Source: Hymenobacter sp. BT559 (GTDB taxonomy: Bacteria; Bacteroidota; Bacteroidia; Cytophagales; Hymenobacteraceae). Taken from it: a DNA stretch of 64,000 nucleotides. The notes under the pieces were generated by a model. That model saw nothing but the letters and a program-made list of their open reading frames with translations, had not been told where the DNA came from and searched no databases. The stretch is taken from NCBI RefSeq assembly GCF_016427535.1, contig NZ_JAELXV010000002.1, positions 248,001 to 312,000 on the forward strand, read 5' to 3'. Of the stretch, positions 41,949 through 50,849 are shown piece after piece. A program made the translations under genes and the position numbers. Numbering within the stretch: position 1 is the stretch's first letter; each line of letters opens with the position of its first letter.

Positions 41949-42539
41949 ATGCAGCAGCAGTTACGAGAGCATCTAGAGCGCGTCGTGTCGCTGACCGACG
42001 AGGAGTTTGCGCTGGTGCTGGCGCAGTTCACGAGCCGGCAGGTGCGCAAGCACGCGTTTTTGATTCGGGAAGGGGAGCGGGTGCGCGAGCTGTACTTCGT
42101 GGTGCAGGGCCTGCTGAAGCTGGTGCATACCGATGCGGCCGGCAAGGCCCACATTGTGTCGCTGGCCATGGAAGACTGGTGGGAAGGCGACTTCGCGGCC
42201 TACCTGGCCCAGGCGCCGGCCACGCTGTCGCTGCAATGCCTGGAAGACACGGCCGTGTGGTGCCTGCCGCTGGCCGGCTACGAGTACCTCTGCCAGCAGC
42301 TGCCCCAGATGGCGCGCTTCTTCTTGGTCAAGTTTGCGCGGGGCGGCATCGCCGCGCAGCAGCGCATTGTGTCGCTGTTGGCCCTGCCCGCCCGCGAGCG
42401 CTACGAGCGGCTGCTGCGCCAGTATCCCACGCTGCCGCAGCGGGTATCCAAAACGCTGCTGGCGGCCTACTTAGGCGTATCGCGCGAGACCCTGAGCCGG
42501 CTAGCCGACCAGGAGCGCCCCCCGAAAATAGTGCGCTAG
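41949..42539 (+). CDS. Crp/Fnr family transcriptional regulator
   Basis: A 196-residue regulator. The cyclic-nucleotide-binding barrel spans about 15-120 (HAFLIREGERVRELYFVVQGLLKLVHTD), then a C-terminal helix-turn-helix (QRVSKTLLAAYLGVSRETLSRLADQE). No Fnr-type Cys cluster is present. The cAMP-pocket RxS pattern is not clear, so the effector is unknown. It precedes the RidA gene by 96 bases and may regulate it. Confidence 0.88.
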   Translation: MQQQLREHLERVVSLTDEEFALVLAQFTSRQVRKHAFLIREGERVRELYFVVQGLLKLVHTDAAGKAHIVSLAMEDWWEGDFAAYLAQAPATLSLQCLEDTAVWCLPLAGYEYLCQQLPQMARFFLVKFARGGIAAQQRIVSLLALPARERYERLLRQYPTLPQRVSKTLLAAYLGVSRETLSRLADQERPPKIVR

Positions 42540-42634
42540 GTCACAGGTAGCGGGCAGGGCCAGCCGGGACCTTTGCCCCCGCAACCTCACCCCGCGCCGC
42601 CCTAGGGTCCGGCGCGACAACCTAGCCTACTATC

Positions 42635-43036
42635 ATGCAAAAGCGCGCAATCAACCCCTGGCAGTGGCAAGCGCCCAGTGCCTACCAGCAAGCCGTAGAA
42701 GTAACTCAGCCCGCCGCCACCCTCTACTGCGCCGGGCAGGCCGCCATCGACGTCGACGGCCACCCCAGCACCGCCGACATGCGCGCCCAGCTCGGGCAAG
42801 TGCTCGGCAACGTGGAGCAGGTAATAACCGCGGCCGGCTACCAGTGCCGCGACATCGTGCACCTGCGCCTGTACACCACCGACACGGCCGCGCTATTTGG
42901 CGAAGGCGGCTGCTTCGACGTGTTTACCGACTGGGTAACCCGGCACGGCATCCAGGCTGCCGCCACGATGGTCGAAGTCAACTTCTTGGCCTTTGAGGGG
43001 CTGAAAGTAGAGGTGGAAGCCACGGCCGTGCGCTAG
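42635..43036 (+). CDS. RidA family protein
   Basis: A 133-residue member of the RidA/YjgF/UK114 family: YCAGQAAIDVDGHPSTADMRAQLGQVLGNVEQVITAAG, VHLRLYTTDTAALF, TMVEVNFLAFEGLKVEVEATAVR. RidA enzymes deaminate reactive enamine/imine intermediates. The catalytic Arg of RidA proper is in the 'R' of the last strand block in E. coli; here the site cannot be placed with certainty. Length normal. Confidence 0.88.
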   Translation: MQKRAINPWQWQAPSAYQQAVEVTQPAATLYCAGQAAIDVDGHPSTADMRAQLGQVLGNVEQVITAAGYQCRDIVHLRLYTTDTAALFGEGGCFDVFTDWVTRHGIQAAATMVEVNFLAFEGLKVEVEATAVR

Positions 43037-43065
43037 CGGCGCCTAGGGGCCTCCCTGTTGTTTCC

Positions 43066-43097
43066 GTCAGCCGCTGCCGCCCTAGGTAGCGGCTGAC
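43066..43097. repeat. Hairpin repeat, family E, copy 2
   Basis: GTCAGCCGCTGCC (43066-43078) and GGTAGCGGCTGAC (43085-43097) with one G-T pair; the loop contains CCTAGG. Followed by TTGTTTTTGGGG, as in the copy at 41852. Together the copies bracket the Crp and RidA genes. Confidence 0.75.
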
Positions 43098-43177
43098 ATT
43101 GTTTTTGGGGCTAAGTGCTGCCGTAGCAAACAGCAGAGGCGAGTGCGGGCAGTGCCGTTTAGTGGGGTGTGCTGGGC

Positions 43178-43867
43178 TCACGCCAGCTGCTCGGCCAGCG
43201 CGGTGAGGGTGGGCGCTTGGTAAGTAGGCGGAGGCGCCAGAGGGTATAGCGTCTGGCCGGGGCGGGCGAGGAAAGCCGCTTGCAGGCCAGCAGCCAGGGC
43301 ACCGGCCACATCCCAGCCGTGGGCAGCTACTAGCAGCGCGTGGGCGGGGGCTACGGCGGCTTGCGCGGTGGCGTACTGGTAGGTATCGAGGTGGGGCTTG
43401 TAGCGGTGCACCGCATCCACGCTCAGCTGCTGCTCGAAGTACTCGGTGAGGCCGGCGTAGCGCAGCTGCTCGGCCAGGGCAGGCGCGGTAGAGTTGGTGA
43501 ATGCCACCAGGCGGTAGCCGGCCGCGCGCAGCTGGCGCAGACCGGCGGGCACGTCGGGGTGGGGCGGCAGCTGGGTGAGCAGGGCCGTCAGCTCGTGCTT
43601 TTGGGCGTGGGAGAGCGGTTTCTCCTGTAGCATGTGGGCGGCCATATCGAGGGCCGCGTCGGCAAGGGCCGCGAAGGTGAAATACTGGTCGGTGACGGTA
43701 GCCACCAACGAGTGTTGCAGCAGCAAGCCAAACCACTGGTTGAACGCCGCCTTGTTGCCGAAGGCCGCATTGACGGCCTGCTTCAGGGGCCCCATATCCA
43801 GCAGGGTTTCGTTGACGTCGAATAGAATGACCTGGGGCCGGGACAGCGGAGCAGCGAGAGAAGCCAT
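43178..43867 (-). CDS. Haloacid dehalogenase type II (L-2-haloacid dehalogenase-like)
   Basis: A 229-residue HAD hydrolase. The nucleophile Asp lies in VILFDVNETLLDMGPL (FDVNETLLD is typical of L-2-haloacid dehalogenases), motif II Ser/Thr in FTNSTAP, Lys in RYKPHLDTY and the last acid in VAAHGWDVAGA. The Arg/Asn residues of a true dehalogenase pocket cannot be verified by eye. The ATG at 43867 starts MASLAAPLSRPQV. Convergent with RidA. Confidence 0.9.
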   Translation of the reverse strand: MASLAAPLSRPQVILFDVNETLLDMGPLKQAVNAAFGNKAAFNQWFGLLLQHSLVATVTDQYFTFAALADAALDMAAHMLQEKPLSHAQKHELTALLTQLPPHPDVPAGLRQLRAAGYRLVAFTNSTAPALAEQLRYAGLTEYFEQQLSVDAVHRYKPHLDTYQYATAQAAVAPAHALLVAAHGWDVAGALAAGLQAAFLARPGQTLYPLAPPPTYQAPTLTALAEQLA

Positions 43868-44050
43868 GGATGCGGAAAGTTGGCGGGCCACCTGCGGCCG
43901 CTGGTTAGGTACGTGGGGCTAGGGCTGCGTAGTTACAGCGGCGCCCTAGGGTGGCTGGCCGGCGTCGGGGCACTTGCAGAGCGGTTTGGCTCGTGTTAGC
44001 GCGTTTATAAGCAGTAGGTAGTACTTTGCTAGTACCTAGCCCAGCCTTAT

Positions 44051-44608
44051 ATGCGAGCTGCCGAGCCCCACCGTGCTACGCCTTCCCCGGCTGTGCTGGC
44101 CTGCTACAATGCTGTGCCCAATGTGCTATGGTCGCTGCTGAGTTTGGTACCCCTGGTGGTGTTTTGCTACCAGCACGTGACACGGCCGTGGCTATATGGG
44201 TTTGGCGCCCTAAGTCTGCTAGCCTACGCGTGGCCCACGGCCTGGCTGCGCCACCTGCAACTGAGCGCCAAGCCCGCGTTGTACCGCAAGCTACTGGTAC
44301 CCGCCCTCAACCACCTCACCCAGCACGGCACGCTCGTCAACCGCCTGCTGCGGCACCGTTATCCGCAGTATCAGTATCTGCCCCCGCGGGCTAACCTAGC
44401 CAAGGTCATGCGCACCACCTACCACATGGAGCGGTTTCATTGGATGATACTGGTGTACTTCCTGCTGACCACCGGCTACGCGGTAGCCCTAGGGCACTGG
44501 GGCTGGGCCGGGGCGCTCACCCTGCTCAACGTGGGGTACAATCTGTACCCCATTTGGCTGCAGCAGTACTTGCGCCTTCGGCTGCGTCAGTTGCCGCGCT
44601 CGGGGTAA
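44051..44608 (+). CDS. CrtO-like (glycosyl-diaponeurosporenoate acyltransferase family) membrane protein
   Basis: A 185-residue protein with about four membrane helices. The segment TTYHMERFHWMILVYFLL followed by LNVGYNLYPIWLQQYLRLRL parallels, in my memory, CrtO of Staphylococcus aureus (ELIHW ... ANVPIIIVQRYNRPRL), the last acyltransferase of staphyloxanthin synthesis. A short NxxYNxYPxxLQxY pattern is shared. Bacteroidota such as Hymenobacter make glycosylated or acylated carotenoids, which gives a plausible role. No carotenoid genes lie next to it. It is followed by a Crp-family regulator on the same strand. Confidence 0.55.
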   Translation: MRAAEPHRATPSPAVLACYNAVPNVLWSLLSLVPLVVFCYQHVTRPWLYGFGALSLLAYAWPTAWLRHLQLSAKPALYRKLLVPALNHLTQHGTLVNRLLRHRYPQYQYLPPRANLAKVMRTTYHMERFHWMILVYFLLTTGYAVALGHWGWAGALTLLNVGYNLYPIWLQQYLRLRLRQLPRSG

Positions 44609-44778
44609 GCCAATAGGTACTCGCATAGTAACCCTATTTCAAACTCACTCAACCGCCACCTAGGTAGCGACTGGCGCGTTTCAAGAAGGTAGGGAGGTGA
44701 GCTTAGATACAGATGGAGCCTAGCTTCGGTGGCCCGACCACGCAGTAGATTTGGCGCATCGCCTAGCCCCGCCTGCCC

Positions 44779-45363
44779 ATGCACCCACTGCTTGCCTACC
44801 TGCGCCGCTTTGTGCCTGCTCTCACCGATGCCGAGTGGGAGCTACTGGCCGGAGCCGTGCGGCCGTGCCACCTAGGGCGGGGCCAGCACTTTGTGCAGGC
44901 CGGCGAGTACCGGCCCGAAATCGCGTTGGTGCTGCAAGGGAACTGCCGCCTTTACTACCTGCGGCCCAGCGGCGAGGAGCGCACCACGTACTTCTTCTTC
45001 GAAAACCACCTGCTGGGCGATTACCCCAGCTGCCTCTCGGGCCAGCCGAGCCAGCTCAACATTCAGGCCCTCACCGATACCGACCTCGTGGTGTTCGACT
45101 ACGCGGTGCTGCGGCGCCTCTACGACGAGTGCCCGGCCTACGAGCGGTTTGGGCGCATACTGGCCGAGTACCACCTGCTAGGCACCGATGCCCGCCTCGT
45201 CGAGCAGCTCATGCTCTCGCCCGAGGAACGCTACCAGGCGCTGCTGGCCAGCGGCAAAACCAAGATTCTGGAGCGTATTCCGCAGCACTTGGTGGCCAAT
45301 TACCTCGGCGTCACGCCCGTATCGCTGAGCCGCATTCGGGCGCGGGTGGCGCGGGGAGAGTAG
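44779..45363 (+). CDS. Crp/Fnr family transcriptional regulator
   Basis: A 194-residue regulator. The sensory barrel is at about 20-125 (GQHFVQAGEYRPEIALVLQGNCRLYYLRPSGEERTTYFFFENHLLGDYPSCLSGQPS) and a helix-turn-helix closes it (ILERIPQHLVANYLGVTPVSLSRIRARVAR). No Fe-S cluster cysteines are seen. It lies upstream of DUF4260 and AraC genes, all rightward, 104 bases from the former. Confidence 0.88.
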   Translation: MHPLLAYLRRFVPALTDAEWELLAGAVRPCHLGRGQHFVQAGEYRPEIALVLQGNCRLYYLRPSGEERTTYFFFENHLLGDYPSCLSGQPSQLNIQALTDTDLVVFDYAVLRRLYDECPAYERFGRILAEYHLLGTDARLVEQLMLSPEERYQALLASGKTKILERIPQHLVANYLGVTPVSLSRIRARVARGE

Positions 45364-45466
45364 GGGCGCGGCGTAAGCATTTATTATCTTTTGTTATCGC
45401 CGGGGACCTAGGGCCGGGCGGAATTTTGGGTATTGAATTTCACCACTCAAACCCCCGCTTACGCCC

Positions 45467-45844
45467 ATGAAATCGCTGCTGAAACTCGAAGAACTGGCCG
45501 AACTGCTGCTGGCCGTTTTTGTATTTGCCCACCTGCCTTTTGCCTGGTGGGTGCTGCCCGCTGCCTTCCTGCTGCCCGACCTGAGCATGCTGGGCTACCT
45601 GGCTGGCCCGCGCGTAGGTGCCATCAGCTACAACCTAGCGCACCACAAGGCCCTAGCCATAGCGGTGGGCGTGGCAGGCTGGGCGCTGGGGCTGCCCGTA
45701 TTGGTGCTGGCCGGCGTGGTGCTGCTCTTTCACAGTGCCTTCGACCGGCTGCTGGGCTACGGCCTCAAGTACACCACTGGCTTTCAGGATACGCACTTGG
45801 GTCGGGCAAGTAAAGCTACTCCGGCTAGTCTAGCGGCTGCCTAA
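45467..45844 (+). CDS. DUF4260 membrane protein
   Basis: A 125-residue protein with three or four membrane helices; the family signature LLPDLSMLGYLAGPRVGAISYNLAHHKA and FDRLLGYGLKYTTGFQDTHLG fits DUF4260. Role unknown. The gap to the AraC gene is 10 bases, so the two are likely cotranscribed. Confidence 0.85.
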   Translation: MKSLLKLEELAELLLAVFVFAHLPFAWWVLPAAFLLPDLSMLGYLAGPRVGAISYNLAHHKALAIAVGVAGWALGLPVLVLAGVVLLFHSAFDRLLGYGLKYTTGFQDTHLGRASKATPASLAAA

Positions 45845-45853
45845 ATTTGAGGC

Positions 45854-46729
45854 ATGCAGACGCTCACTAGCCGGCCGCCGGTGCCGGTTCACCCCTTCAA
45901 GGGCAACAGCAGAGAAGCTTTTACGATGGCGCGGTCGGAGGGCGGCACCGTGATAGAAGCCGACATGCTGCTGCCGCACCGCAAGGCGTATTACCTGCTG
46001 GTGTTTGTGCGCCAAAACCAGGGGCGGCACTGGGCCGACCTCATGCCCTACGAGCACCGCCCTAATACTGTGTATTGCTCCGAGCCAGGCCAGATACTGG
46101 TGAAGGAGGAACCCACGCCCTTCTGGGGTACGCACCTAGAGTTTACGCCCGAGTTTGTGGCCCGCCACGTGGGGCTAGCCGAGCTACCCATCGTGCAAAA
46201 CCTCCACCACGGCCACGAACTGCGCCTGACGGCCGCCGAAGCCGACACCGTGGAGGCCCTGCTGGCCCAGCTGGAGGCCGAGTACCAGCGCCCCGGCGAG
46301 TGGCAGCAGCGCCTGCTGGGCGCCTACCTCACGGTGCTGCTCACCTACCTCAGCCGCCTTTATACCGAGCAGTACGCCGAGGCCGAACCTACGCCCGACC
46401 AGCGCCTGCTGCGGGCTTACCAAGCCAAAGTAGAAGAGCATTTCCGCGAAGTGCACGAGGTGAGCGCCTACGCCACGCAGCTGCACATTTCGGCCGGGCA
46501 CCTGAGCGAGGTAATCAAGGCCCAGACTGGGCGGCCCGCCATCAAGCACTTGCACGAGCGGCTGGTGCTGGAGGCCCGGCGCCTGCTGTTGCACACCGAG
46601 CAGCCGCTCAAGGAAATCGCCTACGACCTAGGCTTTCAGGATGCCTCGTATTTCACGCGCTTCTTCAAGCGCGAGGCCGGCACCACGCCCGCCGACTACC
46701 GGACCAGCATCCGCAAAATGTACCAGTGA
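45854..46729 (+). CDS. AraC family transcriptional regulator
   Basis: A 291-residue activator with an N-terminal cupin-like part (about 30-150) and a C-terminal AraC double helix-turn-helix (YATQLHISAGHLSEVIKAQTGRPAIKHLHERLVLEARRLLLHTEQPLKEIAYDLGFQDASYFTRFFKREAGTTPADYR). It lies directly upstream of an SDR and an aldo/keto reductase and probably controls them; AraC/SDR/AKR clusters are common in Bacteroidota. Confidence 0.93.
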   Translation: MQTLTSRPPVPVHPFKGNSREAFTMARSEGGTVIEADMLLPHRKAYYLLVFVRQNQGRHWADLMPYEHRPNTVYCSEPGQILVKEEPTPFWGTHLEFTPEFVARHVGLAELPIVQNLHHGHELRLTAAEADTVEALLAQLEAEYQRPGEWQQRLLGAYLTVLLTYLSRLYTEQYAEAEPTPDQRLLRAYQAKVEEHFREVHEVSAYATQLHISAGHLSEVIKAQTGRPAIKHLHERLVLEARRLLLHTEQPLKEIAYDLGFQDASYFTRFFKREAGTTPADYRTSIRKMYQ

Positions 46730-46796
46730 AGCCGCGAAATGGGTAACAGCGGCGCTTCGGGCGTTCAGGACCTTTGTGCTGTTCAACTAACACACC

Positions 46797-47543
46797 ATGT
46801 CCACGATGAAAACCGTTCTCATCACCGGCGCCAATAAGAGTATTGGCTTTGAAGCTGCCCGCCAGCTCTTGCAGCAAGGCTACTACGTATACCTAGGTAG
46901 CCGCGACACGCAGCGCGGCCAGCAAGCCGTAGACCAGCTCCATGCCGAAGGCCTCACCCAAGTAGAGCTGCTCCTTATCGACGTGGCGGACAGCGCCTCT
47001 ATTGCCGCCGCCCGCGCGGCCCTAGGGCAGAAAACGCCGGTGCTTGACGTGCTCATCAACAATGCGGGCATCTTGGGCACTCCGGTGCAGCCCGCCACGA
47101 GCGCTAGCGTGGCTATGATTAAGGAGGTGTTCGACACCAACGTGTTCGGCGTTATCGAAGTCACGCAGGCCTTTCTCGATTTGCTGCGGCAGTCGCCCGA
47201 GCCGCGTATCGTCAATGTTACCTCAGGCCTAGGCTCGCTGACCCTGCACAACGACCCCACCTGGAAGTACTACCACGTGAAGGGAGCGGCCTACCAGCCA
47301 TCCAAGGCCGCGTTGAATGCCTATACCATTATGCTGGCTTACGAGCTGCGCGACACGCCTTTCAAGGTCAACGCCGTGGACCCCGGCTACACCGCCACCG
47401 ACTTCAACCACCACAGCGGCCCCGGCACCGTACAAGATGCCGCCGCTCGCTTGGTGAAGGCCGCTACCCTAGGGCCAGATGGCCCCACCAGCCAATTCTT
47501 TAGTGACGATAGCGCGCCTGAAACCGGCATTAGCCCTTGGTAG
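46797..47543 (+). CDS. Short-chain dehydrogenase/reductase
   Basis: A 248-residue SDR. The NAD(P) motif is ITGANKSIGFEAA, the structural motif NNAGILG, the catalytic Ser in VTSGLGSL and Tyr-xxx-Lys in AYQPSKAAL. Classical SDR length and order. Substrate unknown. It starts 67 bases after the AraC gene, with a GACCTTTG box near 46770. Confidence 0.92.
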   Translation: MSTMKTVLITGANKSIGFEAARQLLQQGYYVYLGSRDTQRGQQAVDQLHAEGLTQVELLLIDVADSASIAAARAALGQKTPVLDVLINNAGILGTPVQPATSASVAMIKEVFDTNVFGVIEVTQAFLDLLRQSPEPRIVNVTSGLGSLTLHNDPTWKYYHVKGAAYQPSKAALNAYTIMLAYELRDTPFKVNAVDPGYTATDFNHHSGPGTVQDAAARLVKAATLGPDGPTSQFFSDDSAPETGISPW

Positions 47544-47686
47544 TCAGCCAGGAGAGTGCTGATAAAAAGTGAAATATTCACCAGTAATTCGGCCGGGGCG
47601 CAGCAGACCTTTGTGCAGCTCAGGCGCAACTGCGCCCTAGGTCCCTACTACGCCTCGCGTTCTATTTTCCACACAAGCTTTCATTT

Positions 47687-48559
47687 ATGTCAACCCTCAC
47701 CATTGCCCCCAAGTCGGCCCAGCCGCTCACCGTCAACCGCCTGGGCTACGGCACCATGCGCCTCACCGGCCCCGGCATCTGGGGCGAGCCCGCCGACCGG
47801 CCTCAAGCCTTAGAAGTGCTGAAAACCGCCGTGGCCAATGGCGTCACGTTCATTGATACCGCCGACTACTACGGCGACGATATCACCAACCGGCTCATTG
47901 TCGAGGCGCTTTACCCCTATAATAAGGACTTGGTAATCTGCACTAAGGTGGGCGCTACCCGCAATCCCGCCGACAAAAGCTGGCCGCCCTTCAACCGGCC
48001 CGAGCAGCTGCGCCAGAGCATCGAGCGCAACCTGCGTACCCTGAAGCAGGAGGCTGTGCAGCTGGTACACTTCCGGGTGATGCCGGGGGCCGAGGTGCCC
48101 TTCGCGGAGTCGATGGGCGCCATGTACGACATGCAGCGCGAGGGCAAAATCCAACACGTGGGCGTGAGCAACGTCACCCCCGAGGAGCTGACCGCCGCCC
48201 TAGGTATGGGCCAAGTAGCCAGCGTGGAAAACATGTACAGCTACGCCCAGCGCACCACGATGAACGACGGCCATGGCGAAACCCGCGGCGGCGAAGTATT
48301 GCCGTTGTGCGAGCAGCACGGCATTGCGTTCGTGCCGTTCTTCTCGCTGGTGCACGGCCTACCCAACGCTGGCAACAAGCTCGCCGAGCTGGCCCAGCAA
48401 AAAGGCGTGACCGAGGCTCAGCTCAACATTGCCTGGCTACTGCATAAATCGCCGCTGCTGCTGCCCATCCCTGGTACTTCGTCGGTAGCCCACCTGCGCG
48501 AGAACCTTGCTGCGGCTAACATCGAATTGAGCGCCGAGGACATGGCGTATCTGGGGTAA
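47687..48559 (+). CDS. Aldo/keto reductase
   Basis: A 290-residue NADPH-dependent oxidoreductase. The tetrad is complete: Asp and Tyr in FIDTADYYGDD, Lys in ICTKVG and His in LVHFRV. The C-terminal NADPH-binding region reads LLPIPGTSSVAHLRENLAA. The His segment lacks the usual 'LHRID' wording, so the substrate pocket may differ. It follows the SDR by 143 bases, with a CAGACCTTTG box near 47604. Confidence 0.92.
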   Translation: MSTLTIAPKSAQPLTVNRLGYGTMRLTGPGIWGEPADRPQALEVLKTAVANGVTFIDTADYYGDDITNRLIVEALYPYNKDLVICTKVGATRNPADKSWPPFNRPEQLRQSIERNLRTLKQEAVQLVHFRVMPGAEVPFAESMGAMYDMQREGKIQHVGVSNVTPEELTAALGMGQVASVENMYSYAQRTTMNDGHGETRGGEVLPLCEQHGIAFVPFFSLVHGLPNAGNKLAELAQQKGVTEAQLNIAWLLHKSPLLLPIPGTSSVAHLRENLAAANIELSAEDMAYLG

Positions 48560-48582
48560 AGGCCCTAGGGTACCTTATCTAT

Positions 48583-48676
48583 AGAAATGTCATGCTGAGC
48601 TTGCGAAGTATCTTTTCACGTTGGGTTACTACCCATGACGTGAAAAAATGCTTCGCAAGCTCAGCATGACATTTCT
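48583..48676. repeat. Palindromic intergenic repeat, family B, copy 2
   Basis: AGAAATGTCATGCTGAGCTT (from 48583) is mirrored by AAGCTCAGCATGACATTTCT (to 48676), with an inner part ...CGAAGTATCTTTTCACG / CGTGAAAAAATGCTTCG. Very stable. Convergent between the aldo/keto reductase and VOC genes. Confidence 0.9.
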
Positions 48677-48691
48677 GATTTTTAAGGCTTT

Positions 48692-49108
48692 TTAAGCTGC
48701 CGTCTGCTTAGCAAACCGCTGCTGCGCCTCCGGCGTCACAGGCGTGAATAAGTTGATTAGGTTGCCGTCGGGGTCGCGGAAGAGCAGCGAGCGGTTGCCC
48801 CAGGGCATGGTGGTGGGCGCCTGCACCAAGGTGGGGGCGAGCAGGTCGGCCAGGCGCTGGTAGTCGGCATCGACATCAGCCATCCGAAACTCGATGATGG
48901 CCGAGTGGTTGGCGCCAGGGCTGGCTACCTGCTCGCCGCCAAAGGGGGCTAGGGTGCTGGTGTGGCCGATAGCCAGCGTGGCCCCGGTGGTGCGCAGCTC
49001 GGCAAATGTGGGGGTGTAGCGCGTAAGCGGCTGGCCGAACAACTGCTCGTAGAAGCCAGCGAGGCGTTCAAAATCGGCGGTGATGAGGCGGACGGATGCG
49101 AAGTGCAT
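48692..49108 (-). CDS. VOC family protein (glyoxalase/bleomycin-resistance fold)
   Basis: A 138-residue protein of the vicinal oxygen chelate fold starting MHFASVRLITADFERLAGFYEQLFGQP and having LLFRDPDGNLINLFTP near the end, where Glu is replaced, so metal ligands are not fully clear. I preferred the ATG at 49108; the 77 upstream codons look unlike any domain. It lies 89 bases after the YafY regulator gene and may be its target. Confidence 0.85.
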   Translation of the reverse strand: MHFASVRLITADFERLAGFYEQLFGQPLTRYTPTFAELRTTGATLAIGHTSTLAPFGGEQVASPGANHSAIIEFRMADVDADYQRLADLLAPTLVQAPTTMPWGNRSLLFRDPDGNLINLFTPVTPEAQQRFAKQTAA

Positions 49109-49197
49109 GGGGCTTGAGAGATAAGTGATAGATGCCACAAAGAGCGGCACGCTCACTGACAACCCTATGGCAGTCTGCCCCGGCCGGGTCAAAAAAA

Positions 49198-49893
49198 TTA
49201 TACCGCGTGGGGCAGATTCAGGCTGGTGATATAGTCGGCCAACGACAGCAGCGCCTGCTGCGTGAAGGGCTGCGTAGTAGCTGCTAGGTGCAGCAGGCGC
49301 GCCACCCGAAACTCGCGGTATCCCTGCCGCAGCTGGCACCAGCCCACAAAGTGCCAGGTGAAATTGTAAAACACCAACCCAATGGGCTCGACCCGGCGGC
49401 GCGTGTGGCGGCCCTCTTTGTCGGAGTAGTCCAGCTCCAGCACGTGGCGGTTGGCGATGGCCGCCTGGATAGTGGCTAGGTACTGCGTATGACCTTCCTG
49501 GTACTCGGGCACGTGCAGCTTGATGCCGTCGGCCAGTTGGGCTAGCCGGTCTTGGTCGGCCGGGCGCAGTACGGCGCGCACCTTCTGCAGCGCCGCGGCC
49601 ACGTGCGGCTGAATAGAGCCATCGGCTAGGGTAGCCCCTAGGGTTTCGAGTAGCAGCAAGGCATTAGCCTCGTCGGGGGTAAAGCTGACTGGCGGCAGGA
49701 AGTAGCCCTGCACCAGAAAGTAGCCCCGGCCCACTTCGAAGCTGACCGGAATACCCTGCTCGCCCAGCGCCTTGATGTCGCGGTACACCGTGCGCACACT
49801 AATGCCGAACTGCTCAGCTAGTTGCTCGGCTGAGGTGTAGCGGCGGGCTTGCAGCAGGGTAGTCATGCCAAATAGGCGGTCGATGCGATTCAT
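49198..49893 (-). CDS. YafY family transcriptional regulator (HTH plus WYL domain)
   Basis: A 231-residue regulator. An N-terminal DeoR-like helix-turn-helix (SAEQLAEQFGISVRTVYRDIKAL) and a WYL domain (HVLELDYSDKEGRHTRRRVEPIGLVFYNFTWHFVGWCQLRQGYREFRVARL) are present. Proteins of this type sense ligands or nucleic acids and regulate nearby genes. It lies upstream of the VOC gene on the same strand. Confidence 0.9.
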   Translation of the reverse strand: MNRIDRLFGMTTLLQARRYTSAEQLAEQFGISVRTVYRDIKALGEQGIPVSFEVGRGYFLVQGYFLPPVSFTPDEANALLLLETLGATLADGSIQPHVAAALQKVRAVLRPADQDRLAQLADGIKLHVPEYQEGHTQYLATIQAAIANRHVLELDYSDKEGRHTRRRVEPIGLVFYNFTWHFVGWCQLRQGYREFRVARLLHLAATTQPFTQQALLSLADYITSLNLPHAV

Positions 49894-50168
49894 AAGAAAG
49901 GGGTACCAAAAGGCTGGCGAAAGTACTTTACCGGCTCTATGCACCAGATGGCCCTTCTAACCCTTCTAAGTAGCTAGCAGGTCGGTACGACAAACCCAAG
50001 CCAGGCTACTGCACCAAACCCCGATAGGCCGCTACAGCGGCTTTGGCCTTGTGGAGGGGACCTATAGGTCAGAGCAGCTGAGTAAATCTGAAATGCGATT
50101 GAACAACCGCATGGCTTAGCCAAAAAGCGTTGGCCGGTTGGTAGCGCCAGATGGGTATTTTTGTGAAT

Positions 50169-50585
50169 ATGAAAAAGTATGCTTTCCTGCTAGTGGCCGG
50201 GCTGGCCACGGCCTGCAACCAGTCGGCTCCGCAAACCACGGCTGCCGTTGCGCCAGCCCCTGCGGCCAAGACCGATGCTCCGGCCCAGCTGGCCCCCACG
50301 GCCGCTATCAACACCCCTAGGGCCAAGGAGCTGCTCAAGCAGCCGGGCACCCAGGTACTAGACGTGCGCACGTCACCCGAGTATATGCTAGGGCACCTGC
50401 AGCCCGCCCAAAACCTGAACGTGAACGACGACAACTTTGCGCAGCAAGTGGCCAAGTTAGACACCAGCAAAACCTACGTGGTGTACTGCCGCTCGGGCAA
50501 GCGCAGCAGCAAGGCGGCCGACATCATGTACCAGCATGGCTTTCGCCACGTCGTGAATGGCGGCGGCTACGACGACCTCAAGTAG
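50169..50585 (+). CDS. Rhodanese-like lipoprotein
   Basis: A 138-residue lipoprotein: signal MKKYAFLLVAGLATAC, an Ala/Pro/Thr-rich linker, then a rhodanese domain (QVLDVRTSPEYMLGHLQPAQNLNV, active-loop Cys in YVVYCRSGKRSSKAAD, GFRHVVNGGGYDDL). The CRSGKR loop is the sulfurtransferase type. Its periplasmic location suggests sulfur or cyanide handling. A strong hairpin follows at 50700-50744. Confidence 0.9.
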   Translation: MKKYAFLLVAGLATACNQSAPQTTAAVAPAPAAKTDAPAQLAPTAAINTPRAKELLKQPGTQVLDVRTSPEYMLGHLQPAQNLNVNDDNFAQQVAKLDTSKTYVVYCRSGKRSSKAADIMYQHGFRHVVNGGGYDDLK

Positions 50586-50699
50586 CAGGCGTTGCTGAGT
50601 TGTGAGCATTGGTGCTGGCACCTAGGGCAACCTATTGCCGAAAGGCGCAAAGGGTAGCGTTTCTTGCTGGCCAGGGATGAGCAATAGTGAACAGCAATA

Positions 50700-50744
50700 G
50701 GAGGCCTAGGAGCTTGTGCGTAGCTAACAAGTTTCTAGGCCTCC
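50700..50744. terminator. Hairpin after the rhodanese lipoprotein gene
   Basis: GGAGGCCTAGGAGCTTGT (50700-50717) and ACAAGTTTCTAGGCCTCC (50727-50744) pair with two mismatches. No T-run, so terminator function is uncertain. Confidence 0.55.
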
Positions 50745-50849
50745 GTTGCTTTGGTAGTGGCCGGGAGGTAGGAGCCAGCGGCACAACGGCGTGCTACGGC
50801 TGATGGCCGCCAAAACCCACTGTAGACTTCGGCCGTTGGGAAGGCAACG

